Source of the DNA: Nitrosomonas aestuarii | Lineage (GTDB): Bacteria; Pseudomonadota; Gammaproteobacteria; Burkholderiales; Nitrosomonadaceae | Reading direction: 5' to 3' | Assembly: GCF_003046585.1 (NCBI RefSeq) | Contig: NZ_QAAE01000002.1 | Coordinates: 248,001-312,000 of the forward strand | DNA length: 64,000 bases | Shown: positions 1 to 10,723 of the stretch, piece by piece | Layout: the number at the start of each line of letters is the position of its first letter | Position numbering within the stretch: the first letter of the stretch is position 1 | Made by a program: the position numbers and the translations under genes | Notes under the pieces: generated by a model | What the model saw: the letters and a program-made list of their open reading frames with translations, nothing else | The model's database searches: none | What the model was told of the DNA's origin: nothing

Positions 1-492
1 TTCAGAAAATTTCAATAAAATTTTCAATCCTACGCCAGCCAGCAATCCTTCAACCAGATAAACCGGAACTGCAATAAGCAGGTATTTTTGCCAATTGAAT
101 TTCCAGATAACAGCTTGCATCGCAGCGGTCAGAAAAATGCAGAATGCCATATTTTCCCAGCCAAAGGTTGCCACGCCCAAAGCCAGTACTGGGGCAAGTC
201 CCGCTGCAATTCCGGGTGCGCCAATAAAATTACCGGGCCTGAACCAGGCATTAATCCACCCGACCAGGCAGGCAAAAGCCACGGTTGCCAATCCCACTTT
301 AATCGGATAATCGGACATAATGGCGATGCCAATTGATAATGGAATCGCCATGGCACCGGTTATCAAACCTGCAGCTGTATCACGTAAAACATATTGTGGC
401 TGAAAAGCCGCTGATCCAGGCAAAGTAACTGGCGTTTTATTCTGTTTTTGTTGGCCGTTTGCAGATGGCCCACTTTCTGTTTGTGTTTGCAT
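1..492 (-). CDS. SulP-family anion transporter, N-terminal part (cut by window edge)
   Basis: Partial gene; the frame stays open from the ATG at 492 down to base 1, giving 164 residues. After a polar N-terminal tail of about 35 residues comes the hallmark start of the SulP/SLC26 fold: an RDTAAGLITGAMAIPLSIG stretch with the conserved D, G and P, followed by hydrophobic segments rich in G and A. SulP proteins are inner-membrane carriers of sulfate, bicarbonate or other anions; in autotrophic ammonia oxidisers a bicarbonate role is often proposed, but the substrate cannot be read here. A GGAGAG ribosome-binding site lies 11 bases before the ATG. The family call is fairly secure, the substrate open. 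Confidence 0.8.
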   Translation of the reverse strand, partial: MQTQTESGPSANGQQKQNKTPVTLPGSAAFQPQYVLRDTAAGLITGAMAIPLSIGIAIMSDYPIKVGLATVAFACLVGWINAWFRPGNFIGAPGIAAGLAPVLALGVATFGWENMAFCIFLTAAMQAVIWKFNWQKYLLIAVPVYLVEGLLAGVGLKILLKFSE

Positions 493-1152
493 AAGAAATG
501 ACTCTCCAACTCAATAAATATTCAAAATGTAAGTGCTTAGCAACTTACTAAATCAAACGACGAACGTTCATATATGTATAGCATGGCCGGTGTGAAGTAT
601 ATTAAAAATAAATGTTAATGATTTGTTAAACACATACAAATCAATTGATTAATTGTTAATATGGAGAGAGCGAGGGCGCTTGAAGATTTTGTAGGGATTT
701 TTGTTATTTATAAATGCACTGTTTTCTCGTTAATTTACAGAACAAAAGCAATTGCTTGCAGGAATTGAATTTTTAATGGGACAACCGCCTCGCAATAAAG
801 CCATAAGATCGCGCTTGACTGATAGTATTCTCAAAGACATTAGTAACAATATTAAGCGCTCTAAACACCGTGCTAAAAAATATCGTAATAAATAGAGTAA
901 TAACTTTATCAATATGATTTATTTATTATACGGCAAACTTCATTTTTCTTACCCGCTGTATTTCACACAGCGCTCAGACAGAGCACTAAAAGTCATTAAA
1001 AACTGGCCATTAGCATGCTGTAAAAAATTCGTTGTTTAAAAGCACGATGATTTACAGTTTAACAATAGATTAATTGACCGCAAACCGATATATCCGAGGT
1101 GACGCGGAGGGAAACAATGATCAAATTTTGAGCAAAAACTTAAGATTAAGGT
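493..1152. other. Gap between the SulP gene and the patatin gene
   Basis: AT-rich stretch that should hold the promoter of the leftward SulP gene. The only candidate gene is the 39-residue basic frame at 776-895. No RNA gene, repeat or clear terminator was seen. Confidence 0.4.
776..895 (+). CDS. Small basic ORF, 39 residues, uncertain
   Basis: A short frame starts MGQPPRNKAIRS and ends in a run of K and R residues (KHRAKKYRNK). It has an AGGAA sequence about 11 bases before the ATG. The protein would be strongly basic, without a hydrophobic segment, and could be a nucleic-acid-binding peptide, but the composition may equally be chance in an AT-rich gap. No relative was recognised. Low confidence. 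Confidence 0.25.
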   Translation: MGQPPRNKAIRSRLTDSILKDISNNIKRSKHRAKKYRNK

Positions 1153-2973
1153 TTATTCCATCTCCACAAAGCGCTCGTAGCTTTGCTTTAATTCCGGCAT
1201 GGCTTTCTGAGCGGCGTTGTAGCCAATTTCAAAGAGCTGTTCACCGCGGGTAAAATCTGCGAACGGGTATGCCGATGTATCCGGTGTGATGAGGAAATCG
1301 CTTTCCGACATATGCATTTTTGCAAGTTCATATGAACTGACTTCAAGTACGCGATTCAGGGTTGAGAAATAGCCGACATGTTTCATTTCCGATGCGCGTG
1401 TTTGAGGCGTGTTTTTGCCAAACGTGGGGTGCAGCTTTGCGCCGACATCGACGGCGACGATATAGCCGGTCTGTTGTTTGCGTAAAACGGAGCTGGGTAC
1501 ATTGATGAGTACGCCGCCATCCACGAGAGCGAGGCCGTCGCGCCAGATAGGTTTGCCGAAAACCGGATAGTTGATGCTTTCGAGTACGCAACTGACCGCT
1601 TCGCCGCTGGAGCGAATCACCGCCTGGCCGGTAATCAAATCCGTTGAAATCGTATGTACGGGTAGCAGCAGCTGTTCGAGCTTGAGGTCTTTCAGATATT
1701 TGCGAAAGCGGTGTTCAATCAATCCAAAACGAAATAATGTCCACAGGTGAAATTGGGTTGCTTTAGGGAAATATGTGAGAATGCGCGGCGGTTTCATTTC
1801 ATTGTTAAACAAGTTGAGCAAATGTTTTGGATTAAAACCGGCACCAAGTCCGACCGCAATAATGGCGCCAGCGCTAGTTCCCGCAACGCGGTCAAAATAA
1901 AGCCCCTGTTCTTCAAATGCTGCGATGACGCCAATATGCGCCAGACCATGCGCGCCGCCACCACCCAGTGCGAGGCCCAGTTGGACATCTCTGGCGATAT
2001 GGTACAAACGTGTCAGATCTGCGGGCCGCACTTCTTTGTTATACGCATTATAGATACAACGTATAGGATCAAGGTGCGTGGAAATAGTGGATGGAGAGTT
2101 GTCAGCCAGATTGTATGACTTTGGCTGAATCCAGACAATCTGCAATCGGTTCTTCAGTTCGGAATGCTGCTTGAGTATCTGTTCCGCTTGATCAGTGATT
2201 GTCGCTGTTGCCGGTATATTTTGTTCCATAAACCACCAAATGCGTTCACATTGCAGCAGCAATTCCGCAGTTACCCGTGCGCCGAAGAGATCAACAAAAA
2301 CATGGTCACATCGTTTTGTAGCAGCCGCTAAATCATGTAAAAATTTGAAATCCCCGCTAGCCTGGTTCAATGCATGGATAGGGAAAATGTTATTGTGCGC
2401 TGTTAATTCCCAGAATGATACGCGGTCGGTAAAAATTTCAATCCGTTTATTTTTGCTGGCGAAATAGCGTGCAATGGATTGCGCAATGAATGAAGTCAAC
2501 TCTGTCGTCCGCACCAGCCCGATAATACCGTGTTTGTGACGTGAAATGCTTCGGGTTTGTGCGCCCAGTAACCACTTTCCGATGGTGCGGCTGAGTTTGA
2601 TCGAAAACGCCGGTAATGCTTTGGTTAGCGCATAAAAGTCCCGTTTGGAGATTTCCAGCACGGTGGTGTCCATGATAGCGGTTGCCGTTGCGGCGCGACA
2701 CCCGCCAATCAGCAAAGACAGTTCACCAAAATGATCGCCCTGCTGCAGAATATTGACGACCTGTTCGTTGCCATCTTCGCGCCGTATGCTCATGCGGACA
2801 CGTCCATACAGAATGATGAACATACTTTTTCCAATTTCACCCTGTTGAATCAGTTTTTCGCCGCTTTTGAAAGTTCGGCGCGTGGCTGCATCGAAAATTC
2901 TTTGAGCGTCTTCCAGACTGAGATCACCGAATTCAAGGGTTGAAGTTTGGTTGCTGGCTATTGTGTCATTCAC
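1153..2973 (-). CDS. Patatin-like phospholipase with cyclic-nucleotide-binding domain
   Basis: 606 residues. Residues about 15-135 form a cNMP-binding domain (FxxGExLIxQGE start, later GDHFGELSLL). A middle region of about 190 residues follows. The patatin domain starts near 330, with the oxyanion loop GGGGAHG at 337-343, the serine-lipase motif GTSAG at 365-369, and the catalytic DGG at 486-488. The serine and aspartate needed for lipid acyl hydrolysis are therefore present. This is the architecture of neuropathy-target-esterase-like bacterial proteins (RssA/NTE type), which are thought to hydrolyse phospholipids or lysophospholipids, with nucleotide binding as a possible control. No signal peptide is evident. 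The next gene upstream is the pseudogene pair, transcribed away from it. Confidence 0.88.
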   Translation of the reverse strand: MNDTIASNQTSTLEFGDLSLEDAQRIFDAATRRTFKSGEKLIQQGEIGKSMFIILYGRVRMSIRREDGNEQVVNILQQGDHFGELSLLIGGCRAATATAIMDTTVLEISKRDFYALTKALPAFSIKLSRTIGKWLLGAQTRSISRHKHGIIGLVRTTELTSFIAQSIARYFASKNKRIEIFTDRVSFWELTAHNNIFPIHALNQASGDFKFLHDLAAATKRCDHVFVDLFGARVTAELLLQCERIWWFMEQNIPATATITDQAEQILKQHSELKNRLQIVWIQPKSYNLADNSPSTISTHLDPIRCIYNAYNKEVRPADLTRLYHIARDVQLGLALGGGGAHGLAHIGVIAAFEEQGLYFDRVAGTSAGAIIAVGLGAGFNPKHLLNLFNNEMKPPRILTYFPKATQFHLWTLFRFGLIEHRFRKYLKDLKLEQLLLPVHTISTDLITGQAVIRSSGEAVSCVLESINYPVFGKPIWRDGLALVDGGVLINVPSSVLRKQQTGYIVAVDVGAKLHPTFGKNTPQTRASEMKHVGYFSTLNRVLEVSSYELAKMHMSESDFLITPDTSAYPFADFTRGEQLFEIGYNAAQKAMPELKQSYERFVEME

Positions 2974-3453
2974 GGCATTGGTCTCGTAAATAGATCATGG
3001 CGGTTATTATCAAACAGGTTGATCTATAGCGGTAAAGCTGTTCTGGTCGCATTTTTAGATTTTTGTATCAAAAGAAAGACGGCGCCAATAATAAAAAAAC
3101 TGTTTCAGAGAAGCCTACCCCGCCACGCTTCCTGGAACAGGCTCCCCGATTATTCTTCCAGTAATTCATAGGATGATCAAGCGCGCAGTTTGAATGTAAA
3201 TACTGCGGCTATACATTTCTATGACATATCATGCGCCGGCAGGGCATTAAATCATACAAGCAACAGGACTTTGTTTCCGGTGTTAATCATGCGTTTATTT
3301 GTGATCACTGTCAGCAAACGGCCATCATTCAATTGTCCGCTTTTATTTGCATCACTCCCTCAATTGCGTTTTTCACTGGCCTTTCGGATATTGTGCGCTT
3401 CAAGCAAATTCTGTTAATCTTCTGTCTGACCTTCAAGTAAAAAGAATGAAACG
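2974..3453. other. Gap before the SIR2-TIR pseudogene
   Basis: About 480 bases between two divergently transcribed loci. No gene, RNA or clear repeat was recognised; small frames here lack any family signature. It should contain the promoter of the patatin gene (leftward) and the former promoter of the SIR2-TIR gene (rightward). Confidence 0.4.
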
Positions 3454-4838
3454 GTGAACGCACGCAACGAAACCGATTGGTATTCTTTGGAACAATCTGT
3501 CAAGGATGGCAATGTGATACCTGTCATCGGCCCCGATGCCCTGATGGTGGTTCATAAAGGCAGGGGCATTCCGTTTTTCACCTGGTTTCAATCGATCTGC
3601 TGAAAAGCTTTCAGATCGAACCGGAGGTGGATATTGCGTAGCAGGCCCGGTTATTTCATCGGGCGGTTTCCGCTATTCTGGCAGCTAAAGGCAGTCCGAG
3701 AGTCAACAGCATATTCGGCGCGAGGTGTCGCGGCTTGTGGCGCAATACAGCGACATTGTCGAACCCGCCGGGAGTTTGCGCCTATTGGCCGGTATGCGCG
3801 CATTCACCCTGTTTGTCAGCCTTACGCCCAACAATATACTTGAACGCGTGATGCGCACTGTCAACCCTTCTTTAGTGATTAAAACCAGCAGCTATTCGCC
3901 ACGCGATGCCTCGGAATCGCTGGACGATCTGTTATCGCGTCAGAGTGAATGCGGGATATTTCAGATGCTGGGTTCCTGCACCCAGGTTGGCAGCGGTTTT
4001 GCCATCCTTGAAGACGATACGCTGGAACATCTGTACCGGTTGCAATCTGACGGCACACGCCACATTACCACCATTTTGTCAGCATTGCGCCGCCAGGACA
4101 AATTGTTATTCAACTGCAATTTTTCGGACTGGCTTGGGCGCGCCATGTTGCGGCTGCTCAACAAAGACCGGTTTTACATGACCGATAAAGCCACGCTGGA
4201 ATTTATCTGCCCGCAGGCCGATGATGCCGGGCTGCATGCTTTTCTGACGCAATACAGCCTCAATCCCATCGGTTTTGATGGACAGACGGACGCACTGATC
4301 CAAAAACTCGCGCAGATTTCCGAGGCCATGCAACCCCATTCACTGGCTATTTCCACATCGAAACCCAACGGCCGCGGCCCCACCATTTTTGTCAGTTACA
4401 CCAGTGAAAATGCTGATTTTGTCCGCATGATTGCCGACAGATTGCTGAGTCTGGGCTTTAGCGATGTGTGGCTGGACCGGAAAAAGCTGATCGGCGGTGA
4501 TGACTGGTTCGACCGCATTGATGAAGCGATTGAAAAATGTGATTTTTTTATGCCCATTCTTTCCCGCGAGGCCGACGCGCAGCGTGAAAAAGTTTTCTGG
4601 GGTGAATGGGCGGATGCCTTAAAGCGCGCCAGGCGTGTCAAAGATGTGTTCCTGATTCCTGTCGGTATTGATTCTGATTTTCCTGCCAAAGCCAGCTACC
4701 AACGCATTGCCGACGGCGAAACCGCAGTATTTTTTGATAAAACATCTTATTCATGCGCCACAGGGCATCCTCAGTCAAAAGGATTGCGATGCCTTGCGCG
4801 AACGATGCTACCGTTTTCAGGAGGCATCGCATGGCTGA
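3454..4838 (+). pseudogene. Decayed SIR2-like/TIR effector gene
   Basis: Reconstructed over several frames. It starts at GTG 3454 with the SIR2-like opening GNVIPVIGPDALMV, shifts frame near 3570-3590, again near 3650 and near 3720, and then runs openly from about 3725. The middle part carries features of the SIR2-like/TIR family: LRLLAGMRAFTLFVS, the IFQMLGS loop, and a LLFNCNFSDWLGRAMLRLL stretch. From about 4380 a TIR domain follows (PTIFVSYTSENADFV, WLDRKKLIGGDDW, then FWGEWADAL with the likely catalytic Glu). A last shift near 4740-4755 is needed to reach the natural end, DALRERCYRFQEASHG, with stop at 4836-4838. That stop overlaps the next gene by eight bases. TIR domains cleave NAD in many immune systems; SIR2-like domains often do too. 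At least four frame breaks argue that no functional product is made. Confidence 0.85.
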
Positions 4839-6678
4839 TACGGCTACATTTACGTGTATTGACGCCGAACATCCCTGGCCCTGGCTCGAAGCGTTTCCCG
4901 AGTATGCCGCATCGTTTTTCAACGGACGCGATGAAGACAGCGAAGCGCTGTTACGCTGCGTATTTGCTGCACCGGTTGCCATATTGTTCGGTAAATCCGG
5001 CCTCGGTAAATCCTCACTGTTGCAGGCAGGCTTGTTTCCGCGTTTGCGTAAGGAGCGGCTGCTGCCGGTCTACGTGCGGCTCAGCCATGACATGCATGCG
5101 GCAGGTGTATCCGAACAAATCGCGCGGCAATTTCATGCACAATTAAAGGCATCATTGCTGAAAGCTTATGCTGGCATCGCGCAACATATACAAAATACTG
5201 CCAGTGAATCCCTGTAGATGCAACTGCATCACGCCGGATTCGAATTACGCGACGAAGCGGATCGGCGCTAGGCGCCGGTTTTTGTATTGGATCAGTTTGA
5301 AGAAATTTTCACCCTCGGTGCAGCAGATCTGGAACGGCAAAAGCAGATGTTTTATGAGCTCGGTGACCTCATGGAAAACCGCATTCCCAAAACACTGGCC
5401 GAGCGCATGCATGCCGATACCGATGGTTGTCTGTATGAGCAGCTCAATCTGGACGCCCAGCATTACCGCTTTTTGCAGTCATTGCGTGAGGACTATCTGC
5501 CCGATCTCGAAGAATGGACGGACCGGATTCCCCGGCTCGGCTCCAATCGTTACCGCCTGCTGCCGATGATCGATGCGCAGGCCGTTGATGCTGTCATTAA
5601 GACGGGCGGCAAACTGGTCACACCCAGTGATGCGCAAAACATTGTCCACTATCTGACGCACACGCAAACTGACAGTAAATCCGCACCAGCGGCGGCAACG
5701 TGCACGCGTAGAACCCGTGCTGCTCAGTCTGATCTGTTCCGGCCTCAACGCCGAACGGCTCGCAGACAAAAAACCCCGATTGAAAACGGACAACCTCGCC
5801 AAAGAAGGCAGCCTTATTGTTGAACGATTTTATGACACCGTGTTCACAGGATTACCTGAGTCCGTACGCGATTTTTCCGAGCAGTGTTTGATTACCACGG
5901 ATGGCGTGCGCCTGCCGTATCCGCTGCGCTCCATCGCAACCGAACAACTGGCCACTGCTGAGCAGATCCAGAAACTCATCGATAAGCGCCTGATCCACCG
6001 TGAAAATCATGAAGACGGCGATCGTATCGAACTGGTTCACGACCGTCTTGCCCAGATTGTGCTACAACGCAGACAAGCCGGTGCGCAACGCAAACAAGCG
6101 CTCCAGCAACAAAAAATAAGGCGTCGCTGGGTGATCGGTATTGTCACGGTCTTCATCGCATTAATCGTCTTTGCCGGATTGATGTTTGATGCCCGGCAAC
6201 AAGCGCCCAAAGCCAAAACAAAAGCGCAGCAGGCCTGGCTGGATGCCACCGCGATGCGCCTGGCCGCAGAAGGGGAATCGATGACTTCCGGCGCGCGCTT
6301 CGGCGGTACCAACAAGGGCTGTTCAAAGTACTGGCCGGTCATCGGCTGTCGCGCTCGGCCAATACCGATGAAACTTTACAGGCTGAATACCGCAAACACT
6401 CTGCGCTGATATTTGTGCGTGAACTCCCGGATGCTGCTCGGAGTGTCACGTTCAGCCCGGATGGCCGGCGCATTGTTTCGGGGAGTACGGACAACACGCT
6501 ACGGCTGTGGGCAGTGTTTGAAGGCTGGGCTGATGCCTTGTGCCGCAGACTCGGCCGCAACATGTCGCAACAGGAATGGCGGGAATGGGTATCGCCGGAT
6601 ATGCCGTATCTCGAACAATGTCCGGGTTTGCCCGTCCCGTCAGATGCCCCTGATGTACCGGATACGCATGACGAATAA
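4831..6678 (+). pseudogene. Decayed STAND NTPase with WD40 tail (NLR-like sensor)
   Basis: It starts at ATG 4831 with an AGGAGG site seven bases upstream. It reads WPWLEAFPEYAASFFNGRDE, then the Walker A loop FGKSGLGKSSLLQAG, typical of the nSTAND1 family. Two in-frame TAG codons (5215 and 5269) interrupt it; the same frame continues with the Walker B VLDQFEEIFTLG. A frame break near 5690 leads to VEPVLLSLICSGLNAERL and a winged-helix-like VHDRLAQIVLQRR region, then a transmembrane helix (WVIGIVTVFIALIVFAG, near 6130-6185). A further break near 6320 leads to a single WD40 blade, SVTFSPDGRRIVSGSTDN, and a C-terminal tail with the motif EWREWVSP. Relatives carry many blades, so most of the propeller has been deleted. 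The pair with the SIR2-TIR gene suggests a former sensor and effector. Product almost certainly dead. Confidence 0.85.
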
Positions 6679-6908
6679 GCACTCAGACTGGCCAATCCGC
6701 GCTTGATTTGCGCGAATGTCAGGGTGGTGAATGCCAGTCACCGCCTGGGTAACAAGCACAATTATGGATCAGATCCTACTGGCTGGCGGTAAGCTGTGCG
6801 TTCAGTCAATTCAATGTCTACACCGGCTTTGGCGCTAAAATATTTTTCTCTGATATCCAGTATACTCACAGAGATATCATCCGCTTCAAATAATCGAATA
6901 ACATAGAC

Positions 6909-9509
6909 ATGAACACCAAAAAAGAAACGCATACGCCGATGATGCAGCAATATCTGCGCATCAAAGCGCAGTATGCCGACATGCTGCTGTTTTACCGCAT
7001 GGGGGATTTTTACGAACTGTTTTTTGACGATGCCGTGAAAGCGGCGAGCCTGCTGGATATTACGCTGACACGGCGCGGTACTTCCGCCGGAGAGCCGATC
7101 AGGATGGCGGGGGTGCCTTATCATGCGGCTGAGCAGTATCTGGCCCGGCTGGTGAAACTGGGCGAATCGGTTGCTATTTGTGAACAGGTGGGCGATCCGG
7201 CCACGAGCAAGGGGCCTGTGGCGCGTGAAGTGGTGCGGATTGTGACGCCGGGCACGCTCACCGATGCTGCATTGATGGAAGACAAACGCGACTGTATCCT
7301 GCTTGCATTGTTTGTGCATGAATCAACACTCGGGCTGGCGTGGTTGAATCTGGCGGCGGGGCAGTTACGCGTGATGGAAACATCGCCAGAGCATCTTGTC
7401 AGCGAGCTGGAACGGTTGCAACCGGCTGAAATTCTGACGCCAGAGTCCTGTCAATCGGTTAAAGGCTTAAGTGATGATTGGATATTAAAGTATCTGCCGC
7501 CCTGGCAATTTGATCTGGACAGCGCGATAAACAGCCTGACGCGGCAGTTTGATACGCATGATCTTTCCGGTTTTGGCTGCGAGGATTTAACGACGGCACT
7601 GTGTGCCGCCAATGCTTTGCTCGAATATGCCCGGCTCACGCAGGGCAAGACTGTGATTCATGTCACTTCCCTACAGGCCGAGCGCGGCAGCGTTTATGTG
7701 CGGATGGACGCGGCCACCCGGCGCAACCTGGAAATTTCGGAAACCATACGTGGCGAACGCTCCCCAACATTGCTGTCCTTGCTCGATACCTGTGCCACCA
7801 GCATGGGCAGCCGTTTGTTGCAATTCTGGCTGCATCATCCGCTGCGCGATTTGTCCGCCATCCAGCAGCGTCTGGACAGTGTGACCGATCTGATTGGCCG
7901 CACGGTTTATTCGAGCGTTCATGACTGCCTGCGGCATGTGGTCGATGTCGAACGCATTACTGCGCGTATTGCACTGAAATCCGCGCGCCCGAGGGATTTG
8001 TCCGGTCTGCGCGACAGTTTGAAGCATCTGCCCGAAGCAGTAAAAGCACTTTCCGGCTGCACAGCCAAAAAAATTGTGTTACTGGCGGATGATATATCGC
8101 CCGATCCGGCACTGGTCGATCTCCTGGAAAAATCGATACAGCCGGAACCGGGTGTGGTATTGCGCGAAGGCAACGTGATCGCCGACGGTTATGATGCCGA
8201 ACTTGATGAGTTGCGTACCCTACAGAATAATTGCGGCGAATTTCTGCTGCAACTCGAAACGCGCGAGAAGGAACGTACCGGTATTCCCAATCTGAAGGTG
8301 GAATATAACCGCGTGCATGGTTTTTATATTGAAGTTACGCATGCGCATACCGACAAGATTCCTGACGACTATCGGCGCAGGCAGACGCTTAAAAGCGCTG
8401 AAAGGTATATCACGCCGGAGCTCAAGACGTTTGAAGACAAAGCGCTGGTGGCACAGGACCGGGCGCTGGCACGGGAAAAATTCCTGTATGATGAGCTGCT
8501 GAACCGGCTGGCGGCGTCTGTTCAGTTGTTGCAGAAGGTTGCTGCCAGCGTGTCTGAGATTGATGTTTTGTGCACTTTTGCGGAGCGTGCGCAGTCACTC
8601 GATTATACTGCGCCGGTGTTATCGCATGACAACATGATTGATATCGAAACGGGACGCCACCCGGTGGTTGAACGCCAGGTGGAAAATTATATCCCCAATG
8701 ATACACAATTGGGTCAGCATCATTACAGCAAGCATCAGATGCTGATGATTACCGGCCCCAATATGGGCGGCAAGTCCACGTATATGCGGCAGGTTGCTCT
8801 GATTGCGTTATTGGCGCATTGTGGCAGTTTTGTACCGGCGCAGAAAGTACATATGGGTATTCTGGATCAGATTTTCACCCGCATCGGTGCATCGGACGAT
8901 CTGGCCGGCGGGCGCTCAACGTTTATGGTGGAAATGACAGAAACCGCCAATATTTTGCATAATGCAACCGCGCAAAGCCTCGTGCTCATGGATGAAGTCG
9001 GTCGCGGGACATCGACGTTTGACGGACTCGCGCTGGCTTTCGCCATTGCGCGTTATCTGTTGACCAGAAACCAGAGTTGCACGCTGTTTGCAACGCATTA
9101 CTTTGAACTCACCAGGCTGGCCGAAGAATTCAAGCAAATTCGCAATGTGCATCTGGATGCTGTAGAGCATAAAAACCGCATCGTTTTTCTGCATAAAGTT
9201 ACCGCAGGGCCCGCGAGCCAGAGTTACGGCCTGCAAGTCGCCGCATTGGCGGGCGTTCCCAATCAGGCAATACGGATAGCTAAAAAACACCTGGCTGAGC
9301 TGGAGAAAAACAATGCGGAAAAAAAACCGCAACTGGATTTGTTTTTCAGTGAGCTGGGAGAGTCTGAAGCCAGCAATGCTGGTATCCAGGAAAATCCCGT
9401 CATTCCGTTGTTGCGCGCGATTTCGCCTGATGAACTGACACCACGGCAGGCGCTTGATCGGCTTTATCAGCTGAAGCAGATTCTGGATGAACAGCAGACA
9501 GCAGAATAA
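6909..9509 (+). CDS. mutS: DNA mismatch repair protein MutS
   Basis: 866 residues, the usual length for MutS. The N-terminal mismatch-binding motif is intact ([18 protein letters not shown], with the F-x-E of the wedge, near residue 30-40). The ATPase has Walker [14 protein letters not shown] near residue 616 and the signature [12 protein letters not shown] near 694, followed by the [11 protein letters not shown] switch. MutS binds mismatches and small loops, then recruits MutL. The start is AUG with a [16 protein letters not shown] opening typical of beta- and gammaproteobacteria. It stands alone, about 230 bases after the STAND-WD40 remnant, and shows no sign of decay. Confidence 0.97.
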   Translation: MNTKKETHTPMMQQYLRIKAQYADMLLFYRMGDFYELFFDDAVKAASLLDITLTRRGTSAGEPIRMAGVPYHAAEQYLARLVKLGESVAICEQVGDPATSKGPVAREVVRIVTPGTLTDAALMEDKRDCILLALFVHESTLGLAWLNLAAGQLRVMETSPEHLVSELERLQPAEILTPESCQSVKGLSDDWILKYLPPWQFDLDSAINSLTRQFDTHDLSGFGCEDLTTALCAANALLEYARLTQGKTVIHVTSLQAERGSVYVRMDAATRRNLEISETIRGERSPTLLSLLDTCATSMGSRLLQFWLHHPLRDLSAIQQRLDSVTDLIGRTVYSSVHDCLRHVVDVERITARIALKSARPRDLSGLRDSLKHLPEAVKALSGCTAKKIVLLADDISPDPALVDLLEKSIQPEPGVVLREGNVIADGYDAELDELRTLQNNCGEFLLQLETREKERTGIPNLKVEYNRVHGFYIEVTHAHTDKIPDDYRRRQTLKSAERYITPELKTFEDKALVAQDRALAREKFLYDELLNRLAASVQLLQKVAASVSEIDVLCTFAERAQSLDYTAPVLSHDNMIDIETGRHPVVERQVENYIPNDTQLGQHHYSKHQMLMITGPNMGGKSTYMRQVALIALLAHCGSFVPAQKVHMGILDQIFTRIGASDDLAGGRSTFMVEMTETANILHNATAQSLVLMDEVGRGTSTFDGLALAFAIARYLLTRNQSCTLFATHYFELTRLAEEFKQIRNVHLDAVEHKNRIVFLHKVTAGPASQSYGLQVAALAGVPNQAIRIAKKHLAELEKNNAEKKPQLDLFFSELGESEASNAGIQENPVIPLLRAISPDELTPRQALDRLYQLKQILDEQQTAE

Positions 9510-9691
9510 ACGGTTAATTCACGGGTTATCGCGATGAATAAATCAGCAATCAATAACAGGTTAATGCAAGCTATCTGTGTCATCGCGGCAACGTAAAAAC
9601 ACGCTCAAATGCTTATTTACTATCCATAAACGCCGCTTTTATCTGTTTTTGCCTTGTATCGGTTGCTTCCAAAACATTTTTCACTGACCTG

Positions 9692-10177
9692 TTAATGCGC
9701 GTGACCGTGCGGACCATGTACATGCTGATGTGAAATTTCTTCCTCTGTCGCCGGACGTATGTCCGTCACGGTACACGCAAAGTTGAGCGTCATGCCTGCC
9801 AGAGGGTGGTTTCCGTCTACGACAACCTTGTCGTCAGCAATCTCAGTTACTGTATAAATCAAGACATCATCCGAGTCTTCGGCGCCGCCTTCAAAGCGCA
9901 TACCGACCGCAACATTTTCAGGAAAAACATTGCGCGGTTCAATGCGCACCAAAGTACTGTCATATTCTCCAAAGGTATTTTCTGGCTCCATTGAGACAGT
10001 ACAGGTGTAACCGACTTCTTTCTCCTGCAGCGCTTCTTCAACCATTGGGAAAATACCGTCATAACCACCATGCAGGTAACTGATCGGTTCATCTGTTTTT
10101 TCAATAATTTTTCCTGATGAATCAGTTAGCTCATAGTGAAGCGATACTACAGTATCTTTATTTATACATATATTCAT
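9692..10177 (-). CDS. FKBP-type peptidyl-prolyl isomerase, SlyD-like
   Basis: 161 residues. Starts MNICINKDTVVSLHYELTD and continues with YLHGGYDGIFPMVEEAL, the FKBP half-site, and then an IF (insert-in-flap) domain around NTFGEYDSTLVRIEPRNVFP. It returns to the FKBP fold at VVDGNHPLAGMTLNF. The C-terminus is short and ends in a small His-rich tail (HQHVHGPHGHAH) that could bind metal, as in SlyD, although shorter. These cytosolic chaperone isomerases speed proline isomerisation and in some species deliver nickel. Ribosome-binding site AGGTTT precedes the ATG. Function by family; metal role inferred from the histidines. Confidence 0.9.
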   Translation of the reverse strand: MNICINKDTVVSLHYELTDSSGKIIEKTDEPISYLHGGYDGIFPMVEEALQEKEVGYTCTVSMEPENTFGEYDSTLVRIEPRNVFPENVAVGMRFEGGAEDSDDVLIYTVTEIADDKVVVDGNHPLAGMTLNFACTVTDIRPATEEEISHQHVHGPHGHAH

Positions 10178-10248
10178 TTTAAACCTCGTGAATTCAATTT
10201 AAAAATAATGCAAGCACCGAGCCTGAGACAGGCCGTGACATATCCACC

Positions 10249-10695
10249 CTAGGCGTCCAGCACTGCAATGGCAATGGTTACAAAACCCAGAATCAGGTTT
10301 AATCCAATTAGGACGCGTATCTGTATCAATGAAATGCCTGCCAGCTCCCATTCTTCCGCAGCCACATAACGTTTGAGTTTACGATATGCGGTAAAAAAAA
10401 CATAAATAAATATCAACATCATCATGGACCCGATAGCAAACATCAGATACACATTAAAGGGCAGTCTTCCAAATCCGCCCATTTGCGAGATCATGTGCAG
10501 TCCACTTGCCAGAATAACTGTTATCGATAACCAGACCCAATGAAAAAAACTGGCAAAGATTGCCTGCCAGAATTTAAGCATCTGCGGTGATGGCAACAGC
10601 TGATATACAACCGGTCTCAATACCATATAGGCAAAGAACATACCACCTACCCAAATAACAACACCCAGCAGATGCAGGATTTTCAGGGTTCCCAT
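10249..10695 (-). CDS. CopD-like integral membrane protein
   Basis: 148 residues with four predicted membrane helices. It opens with LKILHLLGVVIWVGGMFFAY, the His-x-x-x-x-x-x-W-x-G-G pattern of the CopD/DUF2269 group, and has later helices near residues 50-70, 80-105 and 125-145. Such small membrane proteins are often annotated as copper-resistance D-like; the histidine may bind haem or copper, which is not shown. A GAGGAAT site sits before the ATG. It follows rnhB on the same strand with a short gap, so read-through is likely. Confidence 0.75.
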   Translation of the reverse strand: MGTLKILHLLGVVIWVGGMFFAYMVLRPVVYQLLPSPQMLKFWQAIFASFFHWVWLSITVILASGLHMISQMGGFGRLPFNVYLMFAIGSMMMLIFIYVFFTAYRKLKRYVAAEEWELAGISLIQIRVLIGLNLILGFVTIAIAVLDA

Positions 10696-10723
10696 GTTGA
10701 TTCCTCTACAAATAATCTAAAAT

